5,161 bases of DNA, from contig WFUQ01000169.1 in the NCBI GenBank assembly GCA_015484935.1, positions 1 to 5,161 on the forward strand, written 5' to 3'. The translations under genes and the position numbers were made by a program. Positions 1-5,161 of the stretch are shown piece by piece; positions within the stretch are counted from its first letter, which is position 1; every line of letters begins with the position of its first letter. This DNA comes from Gammaproteobacteria bacterium (lineage in GTDB: Bacteria; Pseudomonadota; Gammaproteobacteria; SZUA-229). The notes below the pieces were generated by a model, which was not told where the DNA came from, searched no databases, and saw only the letters and a program-made list of their open reading frames with translations.

Positions 1-2106
1 GCGACACAGGCTATCGCTGATGCGAAATCTATCGTGCAGGCGCAGTTGATCGATGGCACCAATCCTGCGACTGGTATCAGTGGTGATGAGCTGTTAATGA
101 CAGGTGATCTGAGCAAAGCGATTCCGGCAGACCAGAAAGAAGCACTGGCACGCAATCGGGCTATCAGTTTCTCTTACGATGCACAGGGCAAGAATCTTGC
201 ACCTGAACAGGTTTTCGAGCTGATCACCCTGACGGTTGATGATCTGGAAGACGGTCTGCTCGATGGTAAAGATGTGGCAGGCACAGCATTAAACCTGGTC
301 GATAAGGACAGCAATGTTATCGATTTCAGTCTGCTCGACCGCAAGACCGATTACGGCCTGGCGCGTGCCCGCTTGTTGAAGAACACCATCAATCGATTAT
401 CCAGCGGTAATCTTTCAGATGCGGAAAAATCCGGTCTGGCGCAGATGGGGTTCGACACCGGTTTCTTCGATCAGATGGCAACCGCTAACCAGGCAGCAGC
501 TGACAACACAGCGAACAACCTGGCAGCGACAGATCTGCCTGCATTCAACAGGCTACCGGTTTTGACTGATGAAGATGGTGATGCAGCCAATGCCGCAGCC
601 ACCTATACCCTGACTGCGACACCGGATGTCAGTGTAACCATCAACGAACCGGGACAGAGCTGGAACACACCGATGTTACGATACAACGGCCTGCAGTTAC
701 CACCGGTGATAAAAGCCAATCGTAATGACATGATGACGCTGAATCTGGTCAACGACCTGAGTGAAGATACCACCATCCACTGGCACGGGTTCAAGATTCC
801 CGGCAATCAGGACGGTGGGCCGGATTTCCCTGTCGCCACCAACAGCGCCAAGCAATACAGTTTCCCGATGCTGCAACCTGCTGCATCATTATGGTTTCAT
901 CCGCATCCTGATATGAAGACGGGTGAACAGGTCTATCGTGGGCTGGCAGGCGTGTTTCTGCTGGACGATGCTATCAGTGCGCAACTTGTGGCGAACAAGG
1001 AATTGCCATCAGGTCAGTATGATATACCCGTACTGGTTCAAGACAGACGTTTCAATGATGAAGTGAGCGGTGTACGCGAACTGGCATATAAAACCAATCC
1101 GATGGATGTAGCCGGTATGCTCGGTAATGAAGTACTAGTCAACGGTGCAGTGTTACCGAAACTGGATGTCGATAGTCGCCAGTATCGCTTCAGGATCTAT
1201 AACACTTCCAATGCACGTAGTTACAACTTTGCACTGAGTGATGGCGCGACTTTCAAGGTGGTCGGTACCGACGGTGGTCTGTTACCACAGCCGGTCGAGG
1301 TCGATCAGCTTCTGCTGGGTGCGGCTGAACGTGCGGAGATCGTCATCGACTTCTCGCAATATACGGTCGGTGACAAAGTGATGCTGATCAGCAAGGCATT
1401 CGACGGTTCGAACATGATGGCGATGGGCAGCATGGGCGACATGAGCTCGATGTTCGGTGATATGCCTGGCGGTATGGGCAGCATGCCTGGTGGCATGAGC
1501 GGTATGCCATCAGGTGGCGGCATGGGCGGCACCGGCGGTATGGCTGCACCCGATGCGATCGCGAACGGCTTGCGCATGGATATCATGCGTTTCGATATCA
1601 GTACACAGGTAGCTGACGATGTTACTCTGTACACAGCCTTGCCGGCGAATGCAGAGATCAACACGCAACGCCTCACAGCGGCAGATGCCGACAAGACCCG
1701 TGATTTTGTCATGAGCATGTCGATGCCAGCAGGTGGCACGATGAGTGGTTCAGGTATGTCAGGCATGCGTTTTGTCATCAATGGCAAGTCCTTCGACATG
1801 AACCGTATCGACGAAATCGTGACACTGGCAGAAGGTGATACCGAGATATGGTCGATCAAGAACCTGTCACCGATGGCGCATCCATTCCATGCCCATGCGA
1901 TCCAGTGGCAGATACTCGACCGTAATGGTGTCGCAGCCAGCGGCACAGACCTGGGCTGGAAAGACACTGTACTGGTGCAGCCGGGAGAAACGGTCAATTT
2001 CATCGGTCGGTTTGATCCTGCCGTCAATACCGGAGACTATATGTATCACTGTCACATACTGGAGCATGAAGATGCCGGGATGATGGGGTTCTTTAAGATA
2101 CAATAG
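1..2106 (+). CDS. Multicopper oxidase, CueO-like, with N-terminal extension (5' partial)
   Basis: Three-cupredoxin copper oxidase that most likely oxidises Cu(I) or phenolic substrates in the periplasm while reducing oxygen to water. Numbering from the first codon in the window, 701 residues are visible. Copper motifs are HWHG at 260-263, WFHPH at 298-302, HPFHAH at 627-632 and HCHILEHEDAGM at 683-694. Together they give the complete trinuclear centre and the type 1 site, with Cys684, His627, His689 and axial Met694. Residues 472-514 hold 13 methionines, placed as in the Met-rich insert of CueO; 571-589 hold six more. The first cupredoxin domain begins near residue 195, so about 190 residues precede it that I do not recognise; they are acidic and Ala/Leu-rich. 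The frame is open to the left edge. The GTG at 34 has no ribosome binding site, so the true start and any signal peptide lie upstream. CueO is about 516 residues, making this one unusually long. Family is certain; substrate is inferred. Confidence 0.95.
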   Translation, partial: ATQAIADAKSIVQAQLIDGTNPATGISGDELLMTGDLSKAIPADQKEALARNRAISFSYDAQGKNLAPEQVFELITLTVDDLEDGLLDGKDVAGTALNLVDKDSNVIDFSLLDRKTDYGLARARLLKNTINRLSSGNLSDAEKSGLAQMGFDTGFFDQMATANQAAADNTANNLAATDLPAFNRLPVLTDEDGDAANAAATYTLTATPDVSVTINEPGQSWNTPMLRYNGLQLPPVIKANRNDMMTLNLVNDLSEDTTIHWHGFKIPGNQDGGPDFPVATNSAKQYSFPMLQPAASLWFHPHPDMKTGEQVYRGLAGVFLLDDAISAQLVANKELPSGQYDIPVLVQDRRFNDEVSGVRELAYKTNPMDVAGMLGNEVLVNGAVLPKLDVDSRQYRFRIYNTSNARSYNFALSDGATFKVVGTDGGLLPQPVEVDQLLLGAAERAEIVIDFSQYTVGDKVMLISKAFDGSNMMAMGSMGDMSSMFGDMPGGMGSMPGGMSGMPSGGGMGGTGGMAAPDAIANGLRMDIMRFDISTQVADDVTLYTALPANAEINTQRLTAADADKTRDFVMSMSMPAGGTMSGSGMSGMRFVINGKSFDMNRIDEIVTLAEGDTEIWSIKNLSPMAHPFHAHAIQWQILDRNGVAASGTDLGWKDTVLVQPGETVNFIGRFDPAVNTGDYMYHCHILEHEDAGMMGFFKIQ
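1414..1542 (+). repeat. Methionine-rich segment of the oxidase, with M-P-G-G-M repeats
   Basis: This in-gene stretch encodes 43 residues, of which 13 are Met and most of the rest Gly, Ser or Pro. Its core, 1462-1530, is a short imperfect tandem repeat: MPGGMGS (1462-1482), MPGGMSG (1483-1503) and MPSGGGMGG (1504-1530, two codons longer). In CueO the comparable Met-rich insert binds extra Cu(I) and covers the type 1 copper site; the same role is inferred here from composition and position. Confidence 0.8.
1711..1767 (+). repeat. Second methionine-rich segment of the oxidase
   Basis: Nineteen residues contain six methionines (MSMSMP, then M-S-G-S-G-M-S-G-M). They sit between the main Met-rich insert and the C-terminal cupredoxin copper motifs. 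A role in Cu(I) handling is inferred from composition only. Confidence 0.6.
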
Positions 2107-2122
2107 ATGGTCGTGTTCGAAT

Positions 2123-2154
2123 AAAAAAGGGCGGGAATTTCCCGCTCTTTTTTT
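2123..2154 (+). terminator. Rho-independent terminator after the multicopper oxidase
   Basis: The stem GCGGG (2131-2135) pairs with CCCGC (2141-2145) around the five-base loop AATTT, extended by one G-T and one G-C pair. It is followed by seven T (2148-2154). Six A (2123-2128) precede the stem, so the structure could also stop transcription on the - strand. It lies 16 bases past the oxidase stop and separates that gene from the signalling pair downstream. Confidence 0.93.
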
Positions 2155-2204
2155 CGTCTGACGTTAGCGGGCGTGTGGTTTTGCCGATTGGCTGTTTAGT
2201 TTTT

Positions 2205-2228
2205 TGACGCAGGTCACATTTGTGTCAC
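2205..2228. promoter_or_regulatory. Possible operator: TGAC-N4-GTCA dyad and GTCAC direct repeat
   Basis: In the leader of the FIST gene, TGAC (2205-2208) and GTCA (2213-2216) form a small perfect inverted repeat. GTCAC occurs twice in direct orientation (2213-2217 and 2224-2228), 11 bases apart, about one helical turn. Such an arrangement can bind a dimeric regulator, but the elements are short and could be chance. I cannot assign a regulator family. Confidence 0.2.
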
Positions 2229-2234
2229 CGTGTA

Positions 2235-2265
2235 TTTACAATCTAATGTGCTGAATTTGTAAAAT
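2235..2265 (+). promoter_or_regulatory. Candidate sigma-70 promoter for the FIST-kinase operon (upstream)
   Basis: TTTACA (2235-2240) matches the -35 consensus at five of six bases, and TAAAAT (2260-2265) matches the -10 at five of six. The 19-base spacing is longer than the ideal 17. It lies in an AT-rich part of the leader and would give an untranslated region of roughly 75-80 bases. Confidence 0.3.
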
Positions 2266-2302
2266 ATGCAAAGCTTCTAAGGGTGGAGCATCTGTGGGTG
2301 GC

Positions 2303-2308
2303 TATACT
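2303..2308 (+). promoter_or_regulatory. Candidate -10 element for the FIST-kinase operon (proximal)
   Basis: TATACT matches the sigma-70 -10 consensus at five of six bases and would start transcription near 2315, leaving about 35 bases before the start codon. No convincing -35 is seen at 16-18 bases upstream. Two copies of GGGTGG (2281-2286 and 2296-2301) lie just before it. Confidence 0.25.
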
Positions 2309-2338
2309 TGTTGCATGATACCGTCTCGTCACAACTTT

Positions 2339-2342
2339 GGAG
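2339..2342 (+). promoter_or_regulatory. Ribosome binding site of the FIST gene
   Basis: GGAG ends seven bases before the ATG at 2350. This spacing decides the start: the in-frame TTG at 2308 has no comparable site at a usable distance, and it overlaps a candidate -10 element. Confidence 0.75.
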
Positions 2343-2349
2343 TAAGCCA

Positions 2350-3495
2350 ATGAATATGGAACTGTTTAAATATTCCAGTGCGGAAGGATGGATGCCCGAG
2401 TTAACTCCCGAAATAGACTCAGTACTAACGCTGGTGATCATCTTCGGATCACCCTCGCTCGTTGCGGAATCGAACGCATTCACAGAACTGAAAACAGCAT
2501 TCCCTCATTCCTGTGTCATCGGTGGTTCGACCGCCGGCGAGATATTCGACAGTGAGATATTCGACGACACACTATCCGTAGCGGTATTACGGTTTGAGAA
2601 AACACGGTTAGCCAGAGCAGAGGTTGAAATCAATGATGCCCATCAATCATTCGATGCGGGTAAACAGATAGCGGAAAAACTGAACAGCACTGACCTGAAA
2701 GGCGTGCTGATCATCTCCGATGGGCTTTCAGTGAATGGCAGCGAGCTGGTCAGAGGCGTAAACGAAATTTTGCCGGAAGATGTGGTGGTGACAGGCGGTC
2801 TGGCCGGTGATGGTGACCGTTTCGAAAAAACCTGGGTGATCAGGGATTGGCAGCCCGCATCCGGTCATATCAGTGCGGTCGGATTCTATGGCGATGCCGT
2901 ACAGATCAGGCACGGTTCGAAAGGTGGCTGGGACAGTTTTGGTCCGAAACGTAAAGTAACTCGATCAGATCAAAATGTATTGTATGAGCTGGATGGAAAA
3001 CCGGCACTGGCACTGTATAAGGACTATCTGGGAGAGCGTGCTTCGGGTTTACCATCGACTGCTTTGTTATTTCCTCTGGCGATACTCAATGATGACGCTG
3101 GGCAGGAATATACGGTGCGGACAGTCTTGTCTATCGATGAAGAGGCGCAATCCATGACTTTTGCAGGTGATGTTCCCGAGGGTGCGACAGTGCAGTTGAT
3201 GCGTGCCGATTTCGAACGCCTCATCGACGGTGCCGGGGATGCTGCTGCACTGGCCATGCAGGGTGAAGCTGTTTCAGGCGATGTCCTGAACATCGCAATC
3301 AGCTGTGTCGGTCGGCGACTGGTGTTGGGTGAGCGATGTGAGGATGAAGTAGAAGCGACGCTTGAGTTCCTGCCTGCTGGCACCAGACAGATAGGGTTCT
3401 ATTCCTACGGTGAGATTTCACCCTATGTTTCAGGTCAGGCCTGTAAATTACATAATCAGACGATGACACTCACCGTGATAGCTGAGACCGCATAA
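2350..3495 (+). CDS. FIST-domain sensory protein, NosP-like
   Basis: FIST signal-transduction protein of 381 residues, with FIST N and C domains and no signal peptide or membrane segment, so cytoplasmic. Family landmarks are GGSTAGEI at 58-65, SDGLSVNGSEL at 123-133, GGLAGDG at 149-155, HGSKGGWDSFGP at 188-199, NVLYELDGKPAL at 209-220, GFYSYGEISP at 349-358 and CKLHNQTMTLT starting at Cys365. FIST proteins bind small ligands and control partner kinases or cyclases. The NosP subgroup binds heme and nitric oxide and is encoded next to a hybrid kinase, which is exactly the layout here. Possible heme or metal ligands visible are His188, His368, Cys319, Cys330 and Cys365; I cannot tell which, if any, is used. 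The ATG at 2350 is preferred because of its GGAG; the reading frame extends 14 codons further to a TTG without support. Length is typical of the family. The FIST assignment is firm; NosP-like function is inferred from gene order. Confidence 0.93.
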   Translation: MNMELFKYSSAEGWMPELTPEIDSVLTLVIIFGSPSLVAESNAFTELKTAFPHSCVIGGSTAGEIFDSEIFDDTLSVAVLRFEKTRLARAEVEINDAHQSFDAGKQIAEKLNSTDLKGVLIISDGLSVNGSELVRGVNEILPEDVVVTGGLAGDGDRFEKTWVIRDWQPASGHISAVGFYGDAVQIRHGSKGGWDSFGPKRKVTRSDQNVLYELDGKPALALYKDYLGERASGLPSTALLFPLAILNDDAGQEYTVRTVLSIDEEAQSMTFAGDVPEGATVQLMRADFERLIDGAGDAAALAMQGEAVSGDVLNIAISCVGRRLVLGERCEDEVEATLEFLPAGTRQIGFYSYGEISPYVSGQACKLHNQTMTLTVIAETA

Positions 3496-5161
3496 TTGAA
3501 ACACCGAATACTTCAGCGACAACTCCGAAAGCTGGGCCTGGACGAGAATCAGCCACCAACGAATGCGGCTGACTGGCAGGCGTTTCTTCAGCGTGTAGAG
3601 ACTACCTACAATCAGGCAGATGAGGGCATCTACACACTCAAACGTTCTGGCGATATCGCCACCCGGGAGATGGAGCAGCTCAATGTGAAGCTGGTCGAAC
3701 TAGCCAGCTTCCCTGAAGATAATGTCGGTCCGGTTATGCGGTTCGACAGTGAGCATACCCTGGTGTATGCGAACAGGGCGGCAGAGAAAGTACTCCCGAC
3801 AATGGGTATCGCATTAGGACAGAAACCGAGTGGTGAATTGGAAGACACGGTGAGCAATGTCTTCAAGCATCATATCCACATGACTCAGGAGCTGGAAGTC
3901 GGGGACAGCGTCTATCTGATACGATTTACTTCAGTACCGGATAATCGTTGCGTCAACGTCTATGGCACCGATATAACCGTCCAGAAAGTATTCGAAAAAG
4001 AATTGATCGTCGCCAAAGAGCTGGCCGAGCAATCGAGTAGAGCCAAGAGTGAATTTCTGGCTATGATGAGCCATGAGATACGCACCCCGATGAACGCTGT
4101 CATGGGTATGTCTGAATTGATGTTACGGACGCAGCTGGATACCAAGCAGGAGCGCTATGCTGAAAGCATCATCAAATCAGCACGTGCCTTGTTGCGCATC
4201 ATCGATGACATACTGGATATCTCCAAGATCGATGCAGGTAAGCTGGAGATCGAAACGACCGAATTCAAACTGGCCGAATTCATCCGTGATCTGAAAAACT
4301 TTTTTAATGATCGACTGCACGAAAAACAGATCGGCCTGAATATCGTTATCGCTTCAGATGTGCCAGATACCCTGAGAGCCGATTCAGTCCGCCTGCGCCA
4401 GATACTGATGAATCTGATAGGTAATGCCATCAAATTTACTCAGAACGGCGATATCCAGCTGAATATCAGTCTCGATGCAGACGGGGGAGAGACCATCACC
4501 TTGCTGTTCGAAGTGATCGATCAGGGTATCGGTATCAGTGAACAGCAGCGGGCTCAGATTTTTGATTCATTCACACAGGCCGATCAGTCCACGACCCGGC
4601 TCTATGGCGGCACAGGTCTGGGACTGGCTATCGTCAAACGTCTGGTAGAGATGATGCACGGTCAAGTGGCGGTAGACAGTGAGCCGGATAAAGGTTCTCG
4701 CTTCTGGTTTACCTTGAAATTATCCAAAGCTGGTCAGCAGGCGGTTCAAGAATCAGATGAGACAAGGTCAGCCTCACAAACGAGTAGCGCTGATGATAAT
4801 GAGTCCAGGCGAGTCTTGCTGGCAGAAGACAATGAACTCAACCAGGAAGTCGCTACCGAGATGCTGGAGATTCTGGGTTATCAGGTGGATATCGTCGCTA
4901 ACGGTCAAATGGCTGTCGAGGCGGTCAAACAACAGGAATACGACCTGATATTCATGGATTGTCAGATGCCGGTGATGGATGGTTATGAAGCCGCTCGCAG
5001 GATACGTGAGATCGAACGGGACGTGAAAGCCGACAACCCGGTTCCCATCATCGCGCTGACTGCCAATGCCATGACCACGGACTCTGAAAAATGCCATTTG
5101 GCTGGTATGGATGACTTTTTGTCTAAACCCTTTGTGCTAAATGGTTTAAGAGATGTTATAC
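3496..5161 (+). CDS. PAS-containing hybrid sensor histidine kinase, NahK/VpsS-like (3' partial)
   Basis: Cytoplasmic hybrid kinase; 555 residues are visible without a stop before the right edge. Order: helical N-terminal region (1-65, with QLRKLGLDE near the start), PAS domain (about 69-163), short coiled linker, HisKA (184-249) with [10 protein letters not shown] and phospho-acceptor His193, and HATPase (about 295-409) with N-box Asn310, DQGIGI from Asp342 and GGTGLGLAI at 371-379. A polar linker (410-437) leads to a receiver domain from 438 with acidic pocket Glu444/Asp445, phospho-acceptor Asp488 in [11 protein letters not shown], Thr522 and Lys544 in LSKPF. All catalytic residues are present and no membrane segments are seen, so signal input must be cytosolic, presumably the upstream FIST protein. 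The receiver is nearly complete at the edge; an HPt or second receiver could follow. The start is TTG at 3496: the codon before it is the FIST stop, conserved-looking sequence begins at once, and the next in-frame ATG (3670) would remove it. No clear ribosome binding site is present, suggesting translational coupling. Confidence 0.93.
   Translation, partial: MKHRILQRQLRKLGLDENQPPTNAADWQAFLQRVETTYNQADEGIYTLKRSGDIATREMEQLNVKLVELASFPEDNVGPVMRFDSEHTLVYANRAAEKVLPTMGIALGQKPSGELEDTVSNVFKHHIHMTQELEVGDSVYLIRFTSVPDNRCVNVYGTDITVQKVFEKELIVAKELAEQSSRAKSEFLAMMSHEIRTPMNAVMGMSELMLRTQLDTKQERYAESIIKSARALLRIIDDILDISKIDAGKLEIETTEFKLAEFIRDLKNFFNDRLHEKQIGLNIVIASDVPDTLRADSVRLRQILMNLIGNAIKFTQNGDIQLNISLDADGGETITLLFEVIDQGIGISEQQRAQIFDSFTQADQSTTRLYGGTGLGLAIVKRLVEMMHGQVAVDSEPDKGSRFWFTLKLSKAGQQAVQESDETRSASQTSSADDNESRRVLLAEDNELNQEVATEMLEILGYQVDIVANGQMAVEAVKQQEYDLIFMDCQMPVMDGYEAARRIREIERDVKADNPVPIIALTANAMTTDSEKCHLAGMDDFLSKPFVLNGLRDVI

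Noticed and set aside
34..36. GTG as the start of the multicopper oxidase
   Set aside because: The frame is open to base 1, there is no ribosome binding site before it, and no signal peptide follows, although this enzyme family is exported.
1305..2027. Long antisense reading frame (240 codons, - strand) within the oxidase gene
   Set aside because: It is a shadow of the oxidase: its Pro- and Ile-rich runs are the complement of the Met/Gly segment, and it has no recognisable domain.
2299..2315. Sigma-54-like promoter, TGGC followed by TTGCA
   Set aside because: The gap between the essential GG and GC is 11 bases where sigma-54 promoters need 10, so it is off by one.
2308..2349. TTG start giving a FIST protein 14 residues longer
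   Set aside because: No usable ribosome binding site precedes it and it overlaps a candidate -10 element; the ATG at 2350 has GGAG at seven bases.
2433..2453. Hairpin GGTGATC / GATCACC with seven-base loop early in the FIST gene
   Set aside because: It lies inside well-conserved coding sequence with no T-run, so a chance stem is the simpler reading.
3024..3383. Antisense reading frame of 119 codons in the FIST gene
   Set aside because: Low-complexity Ser/Arg/Pro product opposite a firm coding region; no independent support.
4774..5097. Antisense reading frame of 107 codons opposite the receiver domain
   Set aside because: The + strand encodes an intact receiver domain with all key residues; the antisense product resembles nothing.

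Overview
The window holds three protein genes, all on the + strand and all in the same reading frame: (1) the 3' part of a CueO-like multicopper oxidase, (2) a complete FIST-domain sensory protein, and (3) the 5' part of a PAS-containing hybrid sensor histidine kinase that runs off the right edge. Roughly balanced base composition, proteobacterial-style protein sequences and the FIST plus hybrid-kinase pairing suggest a gammaproteobacterium. This is inference from gene content; no ribosomal or other phylogenetic marker is present.

Region by region. Positions 1-2106 encode a secreted or periplasmic-type copper oxidase. All four copper-binding motifs are intact, there are two methionine-rich segments, and a non-cupredoxin N-terminal extension of about 190 residues continues past the left edge. 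A strong hairpin terminator (2123-2154) closes that unit. Positions 2156-2349 are a noncoding leader with weak candidate promoter elements and short repeats. Positions 2350-3495 encode the FIST protein, preceded by a well-placed GGAG. Positions 3496-5161 encode the kinase. Its first codon, TTG, directly follows the FIST stop codon TAA, so the two genes are almost certainly co-transcribed and probably translationally coupled.

How the genes work together. The FIST/hybrid-kinase pair matches the layout of NosP (heme- and nitric-oxide-binding FIST proteins) with its associated kinase NahK, also seen as VpsV/VpsS in Vibrio. In those systems the FIST protein controls autophosphorylation of the neighbouring kinase, which feeds biofilm, quorum-sensing or cyclic-di-GMP outputs. 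The ligand here cannot be read from sequence. The oxidase is separated by a terminator and is probably an independent copper-tolerance gene. Points most worth a second look: the single in-frame TAA between FIST and kinase, the unrecognised N-terminal region of the oxidase, and its two Met-rich segments. No RNA gene, insertion sequence, CRISPR array or phage feature was seen.
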